From: Diplocloster modestus
GTDB taxonomy: Bacteria > Bacillota > Clostridia > Lachnospirales > Lachnospiraceae
Length of the DNA stretch: 64,000 nt
NCBI RefSeq assembly: GCF_019042245.1
Contig: NZ_JAHQCX010000024.1
Span: 1 to 64,000 of the forward strand
Direction: 5' to 3'
Of this stretch, positions 50,768 through 59,805 are shown piece by piece. Position 1 is the first letter of the stretch. Every line of letters starts with the position of its first letter. The notes beneath the pieces were generated by a model. The model made no database searches and was not told the DNA's origin. It worked only from the letters and a program-made list of their open reading frames with translations. The position numbers and the translations under genes were made by a program.

Positions 50768-52195
50768 CTAAAGTTTCTCCCCATTGCTCTCAATCACCTG
50801 CCGGTACCAGTTGAACGAACGCTTCCGGGATCTCTTAAGAGAGCCGTTCCCTTCATTATCCTTATCCACGTAGATAAACCCATACCGTTTCTTCATCTCA
50901 CCCGTTCCGAATGAAATGACATCGATACATCCCCAGGCTGTGTATCCCATGACATTTACTCCGTCCAGCTCCACGGCTTTCTTCATCTCCTGAATATGGG
51001 CTTTGAGATACTGTATCCGGTAGTCATCCTGAATAAACCCATCCTCGTCCGGCACATCTTCCGCGCCAAAGCCGTTCTCCACAATGAACAATGGTTTCTG
51101 ATACCGCTCATAGAGAATATTCAGCGCATAGCGAAGTCCTACGGGATCGATCTGCCACCCCCATTCTGATGCTTTCACGTACGGATTTCTCACACTTCCG
51201 GCAAATCCGCTGTCTGTCTCGTCCGGCAGCTGTACACCTGCTTTCACCGCCGCGGACATATAGTAGCTGAAACCAATGTAATCTACTGTCCCCTGCTTCA
51301 GAATCTCTTCGTCACCCGGCTCTATCCGGATCTGATATCCTTTCTGTTCCCACATTTTCTTCAAATATTCCGGGTAGTATCCCCTTACGAATACATCCCC
51401 GAACGCAAATCTCTCGTGCATCACTTCCACCGAGCGCATCACATCGGCCGGATTACAGGAATAGGGATAAACCGGAACTACGGCCAGCATGCAGCCGATC
51501 TGAAAATCCGGATTTATCTCATGGCCAAGCTTCACCACTTTCGCGCTGGCCACCAGTTCATGATGAACCGCCTGCCACATTGTCTGTATTTTATTTTCAT
51601 CCTCCTGATAGAGTACACCGGAACAAGTAAATCCAAAGACCGGAGTTTCCACCGCGGTCTGATTGTTGATCTCGTTGAAAGTCATCCAGTATTTCACTTT
51701 ATCTTTATAACGCCGCATGACAGTTTCACTGAATTTTACAAAACTATCGATCAGCTTCCGGCTTCGGAAACCGCCGTATTTTTTGGCCAGATGGTACGGC
51801 ATTTCAAAGTGACTCAAGGTGACTACCGGTTCGATTCCCTTATCGTGCAGTTCATCAAAAAGCTCGTCATAAAACTGCAGTCCGGCTTCATTGGGGCTGT
51901 CTTCTTCCCCCGTCGGATAGATTCTCGTCCAGGCAATGGAGGTCCGAAAGCAGCGGAATCCCATCTCCGCGAACAAAGCGATATCCTCACGGAAATGATG
52001 ATAAAAATCAATTCCATCGTGGTTAGGATAGTATTCTGTATCCAGAACTCCGTCGGTGATCCGCCTGGGGACTTTATGCGCCCCCGCTGTCATCACATCC
52101 GCGATGCTGACACCCTTACCGCCCTCCTGCCAGGCGCCTTCCAGCTGATGGGCCGCTACGGCGCCTCCCCACAGAAAATTCTCCGGCAGACTCAT
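50768..52195 (-). CDS. Glycoside hydrolase family 1 (6-phospho-beta-glycosidase)
   Basis: Cytoplasmic beta-glycosidase of 475 aa that probably splits the phosphorylated disaccharide brought in by the neighbouring PTS. The acid/base glutamate is in the TFNEINNQ motif and the nucleophile in LFIVENGFGAED; N-terminal FLWGGAVAAHQLEG and R in FRTSIAWTRIYPTG are typical. The C-terminal KKRYGFIYVDKDNEG block holds the phosphate-binding residues of phospho-glycosidases. ATG 52195, overlapping the IIA stop by 4 nt, with GGAGG about 10 nt upstream. Confidence 0.93.
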   Translation of the reverse strand: MSLPENFLWGGAVAAHQLEGAWQEGGKGVSIADVMTAGAHKVPRRITDGVLDTEYYPNHDGIDFYHHFREDIALFAEMGFRCFRTSIAWTRIYPTGEEDSPNEAGLQFYDELFDELHDKGIEPVVTLSHFEMPYHLAKKYGGFRSRKLIDSFVKFSETVMRRYKDKVKYWMTFNEINNQTAVETPVFGFTCSGVLYQEDENKIQTMWQAVHHELVASAKVVKLGHEINPDFQIGCMLAVVPVYPYSCNPADVMRSVEVMHERFAFGDVFVRGYYPEYLKKMWEQKGYQIRIEPGDEEILKQGTVDYIGFSYYMSAAVKAGVQLPDETDSGFAGSVRNPYVKASEWGWQIDPVGLRYALNILYERYQKPLFIVENGFGAEDVPDEDGFIQDDYRIQYLKAHIQEMKKAVELDGVNVMGYTAWGCIDVISFGTGEMKKRYGFIYVDKDNEGNGSLKRSRKRSFNWYRQVIESNGEKL

Positions 52196-52515
52196 ACCCG
52201 TTCTCCCTCCATATTCCGATACCAGTCGATCCACTCTTCTGCCATCATTTTCGTCATCTCAGCGCTCATCATCTGATCCTCCGCGTGGATCAGCACAAGG
52301 CCTACCGGAACAGGTTCCCCGGAGCATTCCCTTCTGATCAGTTCTGCATGCACGTGATGGCCCTGCGCGAAGCTCTTGTCCCCCTCCTGAATCCGCAGGC
52401 CGGCCTGTTCAAAATTTTTCTGTTTGGCTTCCTGGATCGCTTCCATATAACAGGATTTGGCATCCCCCGCAAAGGATATGATCTGAAAGCAGATGGTTTC
52501 CATTTCTTCGTTCAC
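52192..52515 (-). CDS. PTS lactose/cellobiose-family IIA
   Basis: Phosphocarrier of 107 aa, an all-helical homotrimer. The phosphorylated histidine is predicted at H77 with partner D80 (LIHAEDQMM), matching the H78/D81 pair of characterised IIA-Lac proteins; HHVHAEL precedes it. The start is GTG at 52515, directly after the IIB stop, with GGAG 9 nt upstream. It passes phosphate from HPr to IIB. Confidence 0.93.
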   Translation of the reverse strand: MNEEMETICFQIISFAGDAKSCYMEAIQEAKQKNFEQAGLRIQEGDKSFAQGHHVHAELIRRECSGEPVPVGLVLIHAEDQMMSAEMTKMMAEEWIDWYRNMEGERV

Positions 52516-52821
52516 TTATATCGTCTCCTTCATCAGTTTCCTTGCCGCCTTTAGTACATGATCCCCCTTCACCATACCATAATCCATCGGGGAAATGGCG
52601 TCCACCGGGATATCCGGGAATGCTTTTTGTACCTTGGATAACTGAAAACGCACCTGGGGGCCCAGCAATATGACATCTGCCCCGGCTGCCGCGTTCAGAT
52701 CTGAAACCGGACAGGCTTCAATTGTACAATCGTATTCCTGTGCCTCGGCCGCTTCTCTCATTTTACTGACCAGCATACTGGTCGACATACCTGCGTTACA
52801 CATTAATATAATCTTTTTCAT
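52516..52821 (-). CDS. PTS lactose/cellobiose-family IIB
   Basis: Phosphocarrier of 101 aa with the phosphorylated Cys8 in MCNAGMSTSML and the LGPQVRFQL block of the cellobiose type. It hands phosphate from IIA to the sugar bound by IIC. Weak ribosome site (GGAG). The IIC gene is 219 nt upstream, so IIB-IIA-GH1 may have a separate or attenuated expression. Confidence 0.93.
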   Translation of the reverse strand: MKKIILMCNAGMSTSMLVSKMREAAEAQEYDCTIEACPVSDLNAAAGADVILLGPQVRFQLSKVQKAFPDIPVDAISPMDYGMVKGDHVLKAARKLMKETI

Positions 52822-53040
52822 TGCAACCGCTCCATTCTCTGTTTATTTCTATCCTTTTCGTTGTTTTTTCAATTCTATTTATTGTTTTTTGCTTCTATAA
52901 TTATTGTTCTTCCGATTCTATTGGTGGTTATCCATACTATTTATATTCATCTATTTTATCTAATACAATCTGCCGCCTATATTTTGTTGCTAATGAGTAC
53001 TTACGGCTGTTGTCCAGCCGCTTACATGGGATACGGGCCT
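52822..53040 (-). other. AT-rich gap between IIC and IIB
   Basis: The 219-bp gap holds a small hairpin CGGCTG/CAGCCG (53004-53020), 20 nt after the IIC stop, with no T-run, and AT-rich sequence with no convincing promoter or gene. Confidence 0.5.
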
Positions 53041-54345
53041 TTATCCCTGTTCTTGCGCCGCATGTTCCGACTCCAGATACTGGGTATCCTGTTTTCTCAT
53101 AAATGGTAAATATACGATCACCGAAAGAACGAGGATGATCAGCTGCACCAGCGCTCCCCTCCAGCCGTTCAGAATAAATCCGGAAATCACCGGCGGCGTA
53201 GTCCAGGGCACCTGCACCGCGTTAAACGGATGCAGAAAACCAATTGCCGTGGCACCGTAGGTAATCAAAAGCGCTGCCAGCGGTACTACCAGAAATGGAA
53301 TCAGCATGATCGGGTTAAATACTATCGGCAGACCGAATATAACCGGTTCGTTGATATTGAAGAATCCGGGGATGACGGATAACTTGGAGATTTCCCTCAT
53401 CTGCCTGGATCTGGCTGTCAGCAATGCAGCCAGCAAAAGTCCCAGCGTAATCCCGGTGCCTCCGAATTTCACAAAGTTATCGATCACCTGCGGCGTCATA
53501 ATCTTAGCCCCGTTCTCCACCACCAGGGCGGTCCCGGAATCCACCAACGCCTGATTAGCCAGGGCGTTGGCCGTCAGGATCGGCGCCATAACACCCATCA
53601 CGATATTCGGTCCATGCAGGCCGGCCCAGAACAGAAGAGAGATCAGCAGCACTATCACGATACCTCCCGCAAGAGTATCACTCAAATTCTGCATCGGCAC
53701 CTGGAAGAGTTCAAAGATCAGCTCGGTTAATGACAGACCTGCCAATGCCATACAGATCTGATAAACGATCATGGACAGCAGGATGATCACAAAGCCCGGG
53801 ATCAGTGTGGTAAATGCATTGGCCACCCCTTCCGGTACTCCGGCCGGCATCTTAATGGTAATTTTCCTCTTTACAAAAAAGCAGAAAATCTTGCTGGCCA
53901 GCAGCCCCACAATAATCGCCGCAATCACTCCATTTCCGCCGGTCCAGCCCCGGGGAATCACGCTGCCTACTACCTCGCCGCCCTCGGTCACGACAGAAGA
54001 CGCAGAGACGATCAAAAAGGAAACCAGGGATAAGATACCGCTGGATATCCCGTCACACCCCTCATTTTTTGCGTAGGCATAACCGATCCCGATGGCTATA
54101 ATAATCGCCAGTATATCAAAGGTACAGGCCGAAACCTGATTCAGCCCCACATTCCACTGCGCACCAAAGGTCTTCTCCATGAATCCCGCATAGTTGGAAA
54201 ACGGCAGGTTGGCGATTAATAAAAACAGGGATCCGATCAGCGTGATCGGCATGGTCAAAACAAATCCATCCTTCAAAGCCGTTATCGATTTTGTACTGGC
54301 CGCCTGCATAAACTTATCCAGCAGCTTATCAAAAAAATCCTTCAT
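53041..54345 (-). CDS. PTS lactose/cellobiose-family IIC permease
   Basis: Membrane permease of 434 aa with about ten helices. The cytoplasmic start MKDFFDKLLDKFMQ, GIGYAYAKNEGCDGISSG, GLHGPNIVMGVMAPIL and IPGFFNINEPVIFGLPIVFNP (substrate site with the conserved N-E-P) are typical of CelB/ChbC. GGAG is 6-7 nt before the ATG. Exact sugar (cellobiose, chitobiose, lactose or other beta-glycoside) is not readable; the GH1 partner supports a beta-glucoside. Confidence 0.93.
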   Translation of the reverse strand: MKDFFDKLLDKFMQAASTKSITALKDGFVLTMPITLIGSLFLLIANLPFSNYAGFMEKTFGAQWNVGLNQVSACTFDILAIIIAIGIGYAYAKNEGCDGISSGILSLVSFLIVSASSVVTEGGEVVGSVIPRGWTGGNGVIAAIIVGLLASKIFCFFVKRKITIKMPAGVPEGVANAFTTLIPGFVIILLSMIVYQICMALAGLSLTELIFELFQVPMQNLSDTLAGGIVIVLLISLLFWAGLHGPNIVMGVMAPILTANALANQALVDSGTALVVENGAKIMTPQVIDNFVKFGGTGITLGLLLAALLTARSRQMREISKLSVIPGFFNINEPVIFGLPIVFNPIMLIPFLVVPLAALLITYGATAIGFLHPFNAVQVPWTTPPVISGFILNGWRGALVQLIILVLSVIVYLPFMRKQDTQYLESEHAAQEQG

Positions 54346-54454
54346 AATGTTCTCCTTTACTAAATTCTGGCTTAGTTTCTGTTCCTTTCCATTGTTTTAT
54401 ACATTGCCCGTTATGTTTGTTTTCATTTAAAAAGCTTTGCCGCGAAATATTGAA

Positions 54455-54480
54455 TAAAAAAGAGCCGGAACGCTCCGGCC
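54455..54480 (-). terminator. Terminator of the alcohol dehydrogenase gene
   Basis: On the minus strand GGCCGGA-GCG-TTCCGGCTC forms a tight stem followed by six T residues, 26 nt after the stop. It separates the dehydrogenase from the PTS genes. Confidence 0.85.
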
Positions 54481-54505
54481 CTTTCTAACTGATATCCGAT
54501 TAAGT

Positions 54506-55669
54506 TTACCGATAGGATCGGCGGTAAATTTCCGCTGCCGCCTCTACACTCACGAATGTAGGATCACCCGCAAAGAGTCCGCCCATAGTTTCTTTTGCGT
54601 TCGCGGCCATTTGCGGGAGCTCTTCCAGCGTAATACCATAGCCGCTCATCTTCAGCTGGTCCACACCGCAGGCTTTCTGCAGGTCTGTCAGGGCTTTTAC
54701 AAAATCCATTGGCTCTTTGGCGTCTTTGAATCCCAGAGCCTTCGCCATAGTGACCAGCCTCCCATCACATGATTTTGATTCTGCCATAAACGTGTAATAT
54801 TCCCTGCTGATCATGATCAGCCCCGCTCCATGAGGCAGCTGGTGATGATAGGCACTCATGGCATGTTCCATGGAATGTTCGGAAATACAGCCGGAAGTGG
54901 ATTCCACCATACCGGCCAGCGTATTGGCCAGCGCCACATCTGCTCTCGCATCCGGATCACTGCCGTTTTCAACTGCTTTGGCCAGGCTCTGGCCGATTAG
55001 TTCTATGGCTCTTAACGCGAACAGATCACTGACCTCATTGGCGGCTTTGCTAATATAACCTTCCGTGCTGTGGAACAGCGCGTCAAACCCCTGATATGCC
55101 GTCAGATGCGGGGGGATCGACATCATCAGTTCCGGATCAACGACAGCCAGAACCGGAAAAGTGCCATCGCAGCCAAATCCGATCTTCTCCTGCCCATTCG
55201 TCACCACAGCAAACGGATCCGCTTCTGTCCCTGTGCCGGCCGTTGTCGTGATGGCCACGATAGGCAGCGGCTTCACCAGCAGTTCTTTTCCTTTCCCGCT
55301 GCCGCCGGATATATAATCCCAGTAATCCCCGTCATTTGCGGCCATTACAGCGACCGCCTTCGCGGAATCGATACTGCTGCCGCCTCCCAGGCCGATGACG
55401 AAATCACAGCCGTTTTCCCTGGCCAGAGCCGCCCCTTCCATCACATGTTCCTTAATAGGATTCGGAAGGATCTTATCAAACAGCACATGGGATATCCCCG
55501 CCTGCTCAAGTTGCTCTTCCAGTCGGCTCAAGTATCCATATTTCTTCACTGAATTTCCGGCAGATGTTACGATAAGCGCCTTTTTTCCGGGCAGCTGCTG
55601 CTTATGCAGATTGGACAGCTCCCCCTTTCCAAATAGAATTCTGGTGGGTATAAAATATTGAAACTGCAT
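54506..55669 (-). CDS. Iron-containing alcohol dehydrogenase
   Basis: NAD(P)-linked group III dehydrogenase of 387 aa. Visible are IGLGGGSSIDSAKAVAV (nucleotide binding), TTTAGTGTEADPFAVVT, the metal-ligand segments GFDALFHSTEGY and SMEHAMSAYHHQLPHGAGL, and a 100-residue helical tail. It probably reduces aldehydes or oxidises short alcohols. GGAG precedes the ATG. The promoter has the MerR-type 19-nt spacing (55748-55778), which suggests control by an aldehyde or metal stress regulator not present in this window. Confidence 0.9.
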   Translation of the reverse strand: MQFQYFIPTRILFGKGELSNLHKQQLPGKKALIVTSAGNSVKKYGYLSRLEEQLEQAGISHVLFDKILPNPIKEHVMEGAALARENGCDFVIGLGGGSSIDSAKAVAVMAANDGDYWDYISGGSGKGKELLVKPLPIVAITTTAGTGTEADPFAVVTNGQEKIGFGCDGTFPVLAVVDPELMMSIPPHLTAYQGFDALFHSTEGYISKAANEVSDLFALRAIELIGQSLAKAVENGSDPDARADVALANTLAGMVESTSGCISEHSMEHAMSAYHHQLPHGAGLIMISREYYTFMAESKSCDGRLVTMAKALGFKDAKEPMDFVKALTDLQKACGVDQLKMSGYGITLEELPQMAANAKETMGGLFAGDPTFVSVEAAAEIYRRSYR

Positions 55670-55747
55670 TTAGACCACTCCTTTGATTTATGATTGGGAA
55701 ATGTTTTTCTGTTGCTATAACGTATGAACCTTTCCTCCTCTAACATG

Positions 55748-55778
55748 AGTATAAAACTTAAAGTTAACTGAAAGTCAA
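55748..55778 (-). promoter_or_regulatory. MerR-type promoter of the alcohol dehydrogenase
   Basis: On the minus strand TTGACT (55773-55778) and TATACT (55748-55753) are 19 nt apart, the over-long spacing used by MerR-family activators. The spacer holds the near-dyad ACTTTCAGTT/AACTTTAAGT (8 of 10 positions match). This layout resembles the AdhR type of operator. No merR gene lies within the window. Confidence 0.7.
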
Positions 55779-55942
55779 GCTATAAATGCTTCATTTTCCT
55801 AAAATATAATACTTAATTCTTGTTTCACCGTTTAAATTCGTGTTTGCTGATTTTAGTCTTACACTTCTCGTGCTATGATGTTCTTGGTAAGTGGATTCCT
55901 CCATCAAAAGGAGGATTATTTATACCTAAGAAAAAAACATAT

Positions 55943-56173
55943 GATCACTTGAGACCGGACCTTAGAACGGCTTACGTAGAAGGCAGGAGAACCTCGCAGG
56001 GCCCGGAACACTGTCCGAGCCGTCCTTTGGCGAGTTTGTTCCGGGTCCTGCCAATAAGAGGTTCTCCTGTCTTCGGAGTTAGCCGTTCTTAGGTCCGGTC
56101 GAAGTGATTTGCCCCCACAAGATGAGCCGCCCGGTTCCAAGGCCCCGCCGCGTTCCTCTCTTCCCGGACCTTA
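55943..56173. repeat. Large imperfect palindrome, copy 2
   Basis: The arms about 55943-56010 and 56036-56109 are complementary (for example GAACCTC... no gap; ACCGGACCTTAGAACGGCT facing AGCCGTTCTTAGGTCCGGT). The loop CTGTCCGAGCCGTCCTTTGG plus GCGAGTTTGTT is nearly the same as copy 1. The right flank (56110-56173, with CCGCCCGGTTCC) also matches copy 1, but the outer left arm is missing here. It lies between the dehydrogenase promoter and the lacI promoter. Confidence 0.85.
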
Positions 56174-56300
56174 GTAAAAATAACTTATTTAGTTTTCGGA
56201 CAGTCTCCCCTAAATTTGACCGTGAACGTCTTTCTAAAGCAGAAAAGTTCAACGGGCTTGTTCCGTTTGATTCTAAATCCAAAACATCATCTCACGCTTA

Positions 56301-56329
56301 TTGACTTTCCCTCCCTGTTTCGCTAATAT
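56301..56329 (+). promoter_or_regulatory. Promoter of the LacI-family gene
   Basis: TTGACT (56301-56306) and TAATAT (56324-56329) are 17 nt apart, 22 nt before the TTG start. Upstream an AACGG...CCGTT inverted repeat lies around 56250-56270. Nothing else is seen in 55779-55942. Confidence 0.7.
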
Positions 56330-56350
56330 GGAAAGAAAAGAGGTGATCCC

Positions 56351-57352
56351 TTGGCATCGACTATCCGTGACGTTGCGGCGCTCTCCGGTTTATCCCTCGG
56401 CACCGTATCCAAATACATCAATGGCACTCCTGTCAAAGAAGCCAACCGTATCCTGATTGAGGATGCCATTGAAAAGCTCCATTTCCGGCCCAATAACATA
56501 GCAAAGGGACTGCGCAACGCGCAGACTTTCTCCATTGCCGTGCTGGTCCCCATGCTTACCTCCACCTTCTGTACCTCCATGATTTCCTCCATCGAGCAAT
56601 ATCTGCTGCCAAAGGGCTACAGTGTAATCGTCTGTGAATGCCACAATGACGAAGCGATGGAGCTTAAAAAAGCGGAATTCCTGCTGGACCGTCTGGTAGA
56701 CGGTATCGTCCTGATCCCCTATGCCTCAGATGGACGGCAGATTCAGCTGATTCAGGCTAATCACACCCCTCTGGTCATCATTGATCAGATTATCGTCGGC
56801 TGTGAGACGGACGGCATCGTCCTGGATAACGAATTGGCAAGCTATGAGCCTGTGAGCCATCTCATTAAACTGGGACACGAAAAAATCGGTATATTGATCG
56901 GTGATGCCAAGCACTATACCACCAAAGGCCGTCTGAAAGGTTACAAAACGGCTCTGTCCGAAGCAGGCTATTCCATTCAAGATGATTATATCCAATGTGG
57001 AAATTATACGACAGAAGGCGGTTATGATGCTATGCTCCGTCTCTGCCGGCTGAAAGAGCGCCCCACCGCCGTATTTATCAGCAATTATGACATGACGATC
57101 GGCGCTTATCTGGCCATCAATTATTTGAATTTAAAGATCCCGGAGGATATTTCCGTTATCGGTTTTGATAATTTTCCGCTGGCCAACGTGGTCAATCCTC
57201 CGCTTTCTTTTGCCGAACAGCCTGTGGATCTTATGGGCCTGAATGCTGCCAAACTGCTCTTTAAACGTATCCAGGGGGATTATTCCGATTACCCTCAGGT
57301 CATCGTGCATAAGCCCGCTATATATTATAAGGAGAGTATCCGCCCACTGTAA
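56351..57352 (+). CDS. LacI/GalR-family transcriptional regulator
   Basis: Repressor-type regulator of 333 aa: N-terminal helix-turn-helix TIRDVAALSGLSLGTVSKYI with the hinge helix (about 1-60), then a periplasmic-binding-protein-like effector domain (SIAVLVPMLTSTF...VIGFDNFPLANVVNPPLSF). The start is TTG at 56351 with GAGGTG 6 nt upstream. It points toward the 3' end of the GH95 gene. The best candidate target is the fucosidase/ABC operon, whose leader has the perfect 12-bp palindrome TGAACCGGTTCA (63147-63158) of LacI-operator type. Confidence 0.9.
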   Translation: MASTIRDVAALSGLSLGTVSKYINGTPVKEANRILIEDAIEKLHFRPNNIAKGLRNAQTFSIAVLVPMLTSTFCTSMISSIEQYLLPKGYSVIVCECHNDEAMELKKAEFLLDRLVDGIVLIPYASDGRQIQLIQANHTPLVIIDQIIVGCETDGIVLDNELASYEPVSHLIKLGHEKIGILIGDAKHYTTKGRLKGYKTALSEAGYSIQDDYIQCGNYTTEGGYDAMLRLCRLKERPTAVFISNYDMTIGAYLAINYLNLKIPEDISVIGFDNFPLANVVNPPLSFAEQPVDLMGLNAAKLLFKRIQGDYSDYPQVIVHKPAIYYKESIRPL

Positions 57353-57374
57353 GCGTTACTCTCCTGTGCTATCG

Positions 57375-57392
57375 CTGCTGTTATAACAGCAG
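57375..57392. terminator. Perfect palindrome between convergent lacI and GH95 genes
   Basis: CTGCTGTTATAACAGCAG is an 18-bp perfect palindrome that can form a 7-bp stem with a TATA loop. It lies between two gene ends, so a two-way terminator is the simplest reading; an operator is possible. Confidence 0.5.
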
Positions 57393-57447
57393 GGTAAACC
57401 GTTCCTGCCATATCTGATTATAACCTTTGTTTGGCAATCCTCTTATT

Positions 57448-59778
57448 TTAATATTCCGGTGCCAGATAATAGCGTTCCTTTTTTTTCAAGGAAATCCGAA
57501 CCGGTTCATTTAAACAGGGATAAATCACATCTATCTCCTGCGCAATGTCCGAGATAAAATCTGCGGTCAGGACCCGGCCATCTCTCCACGTAATATCCAC
57601 CGATACGCCGCGCTCCGCCAGCAGCCTCCTCACCGAGCCATGTTCCCACTCTGCCGGGAGGGCGGGAAGCAGTTCGATCACACCCAGGTGGCTTTGCAGC
57701 AGCATATTGGCGATCCCGCTGATTCCACCCAGGTTCCCGTCGATCTGGAAGGTTTCATATTCCCCATCCCCCTCTCCCAGGGGAGGATGGAAATCAAAGA
57801 GATTCTCATACGTGGATGCCTTGAGAAGCTGCCTTAAATACTGAAGCGCATTTTCCCCATCACACAGTCTGGCATACAAATTAATCAGCCAGGCGCAGCT
57901 CCATCCGATCACGCCTCCCCCATATTCCAATCTCCGCTGGATAAAAGCCCTGCACGCGTCTACCAGCTTTGGATCATCATATTTATGAATGGTCGTACCA
58001 GGATGAAAAGCAAATAACGGCGAAAAATGCCGGTGTCCCGGATCAGCTTCCTCAAAGTCCAGAATCCATTCCTGAAGCTGTCCATATTTCCCTATCTGGT
58101 ATTCCGGCAGATGCGCCAGCCGTTCCCGGACCTGAGATACGATCTCATCTTCTGTCTGCAGCTTTTCACTTGCATCGATGAAATTTTTAAACAGTTCCCT
58201 GATCAGGGCGATATCCAGCGTACTGGAATAACTGACGCTGCACGGTTGGTCCGCATCATCCAGAAACACATTTTCCGGTGAAGTGGAAGGACAGGTATGG
58301 TAACGCCCATCTTCTCCCGGTATCAGCCAATCCAGACAGAACAACGCCGCGCCTCTCATGGCCGGATAAATATGCGTTCTGAGGTACTGCACATCCTGTG
58401 TATATTTATAGTAATCGTAGATCTGGCCGCTGAGCCATACGCCTCCCATCGGCCAATACGCATACTTTGCCAGTCCGTCTACCGGATCGGTCTGCCGCCA
58501 CAGATCCACGTTGTGGTTAGCCGCCCAGCCGCGGCACCGGCATTGGCTTTGGGCCGTCCGGCGCCCTGCATCGCTTAATTCTTCCACCAGCTTTACAAGC
58601 GGTTCATAACATTCCATCAGATTACACATTCCGGCCGGCCAATAATTCATTTCGATGTTGATATTGGTAGTCCAGTTACTGCTCCAAGCCGGCCTAAGAC
58701 TATCGCTCCAGATCCCCTGCAGATTCGCCGGCTGTGAGCCGGTCCGGGAGCTGGACACCATCAGATATCTGCCATAGTGAAAATAAAGGCAGTACAATCC
58801 TTTGTCTTCGGCGCCATTTTTAAGGTTCTGCAGCCGTACATCCGTGGGGACTGCCTGTTCCGGTTCTCCCAAATCAAATTCTGTGTCTTTGTAAACAGAA
58901 CGATAGTCTTCGATATGGCGTGTCCGTAATTCCAGATAAGTCCTGGAAAAAACCTGCCGCAGCCGCTTATCACATTTTTCCACACAGTGCTTTGCTGCCT
59001 CATCAACAGGTTTTTTGTACCCTTCATATCCATCCGCTGCCGTGAAATAAAGCTCTGCGGCAGACGCGCCTTCCACCTTAATACCGTCCTGACCAAAAGA
59101 AAGCGTCCCGCCCTGAATCCTAACCCGCAGATAACCGCAGAATGCCATTCCTGGCCCGGGATCCCCATATGTAATAGGATCTTCAATTTTGACATAGTTT
59201 GGTTCTACATGGGAAGGGGCATTTCCTGTCATGATCAGGCAGCCCTCCTCTTCGGCATTCAGAACATACCTGATCCGGCTGGACAGGGATATCCTTAGAT
59301 TCAGGTTCTTTCTTACCGCGCTTGTGATCCGGACCGCCAGCACCTGGTCCGGATAAGACAGAAACATCTCATTGCGATATTCATTATCCTCCGTCTGAAA
59401 ACCGGTCGTCACGACAGCGGTCTTAAGATCCAGCATACGCATATAATTTTTGTATGACTCCACATCTGAATAGGTGATTTTCAGAATGCCGAACGGCATA
59501 TAAGATTCATTATAATGGCCCAGCATATCCTTTTCCAGATATTCCTGGGCCGCTTTGTAGTTTCCCCCAAAGACCAGCTCTCTCACCTGCCGGAGCCCCT
59601 CCCGGGGGACAACCTTTTCCTCTCCGGTCCCCGTGCCCGACCAGAAAGTATCCAGATTAAGAAGTACCTCCTCCGCCGGCACTTTTCCATAGACCATTGC
59701 CCCCATACTCCCATTACCCAGAGGCAACGCTTCCCGAAAGGATTCTGCCGGCTGCCGGTACCATAATTTTGTATTCAT
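57448..59778 (-). CDS. Glycoside hydrolase family 95 (alpha-L-fucosidase/galactosidase)
   Basis: Large glycosidase of 776 aa that removes alpha-1,2-linked L-fucose (or related L-galactose) by inversion. The N-terminal GH95 domain begins MNTKLWYRQPAESFREALPLGNGSMGAMVYG read in two parts, the (alpha/alpha)6 barrel contains NLQGIWSDSLRPAWSSNWTTNINIEMNYWP in family blocks, CPSTSPEN and the C-terminal FQIDGNLGGISGIANML. There is no signal peptide, so it acts on imported oligosaccharides. ATG 59778 with GGAGG 5-6 nt upstream. Last gene of the SBP-permease-permease-GH95 operon. Confidence 0.93.
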   Translation of the reverse strand: MNTKLWYRQPAESFREALPLGNGSMGAMVYGKVPAEEVLLNLDTFWSGTGTGEEKVVPREGLRQVRELVFGGNYKAAQEYLEKDMLGHYNESYMPFGILKITYSDVESYKNYMRMLDLKTAVVTTGFQTEDNEYRNEMFLSYPDQVLAVRITSAVRKNLNLRISLSSRIRYVLNAEEEGCLIMTGNAPSHVEPNYVKIEDPITYGDPGPGMAFCGYLRVRIQGGTLSFGQDGIKVEGASAAELYFTAADGYEGYKKPVDEAAKHCVEKCDKRLRQVFSRTYLELRTRHIEDYRSVYKDTEFDLGEPEQAVPTDVRLQNLKNGAEDKGLYCLYFHYGRYLMVSSSRTGSQPANLQGIWSDSLRPAWSSNWTTNINIEMNYWPAGMCNLMECYEPLVKLVEELSDAGRRTAQSQCRCRGWAANHNVDLWRQTDPVDGLAKYAYWPMGGVWLSGQIYDYYKYTQDVQYLRTHIYPAMRGAALFCLDWLIPGEDGRYHTCPSTSPENVFLDDADQPCSVSYSSTLDIALIRELFKNFIDASEKLQTEDEIVSQVRERLAHLPEYQIGKYGQLQEWILDFEEADPGHRHFSPLFAFHPGTTIHKYDDPKLVDACRAFIQRRLEYGGGVIGWSCAWLINLYARLCDGENALQYLRQLLKASTYENLFDFHPPLGEGDGEYETFQIDGNLGGISGIANMLLQSHLGVIELLPALPAEWEHGSVRRLLAERGVSVDITWRDGRVLTADFISDIAQEIDVIYPCLNEPVRISLKKKERYYLAPEY

Positions 59779-59805
59779 CTTTACCTCCATACGTTTTTCC
59801 ATTTC

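Noticed and set aside
57498..57507. A second LacI operator GAACCGGTTC inside GH95.
   Set aside because: It lies in coding sequence (NEPVRI) at the gene's 3' end; not reliable enough to annotate as a site.
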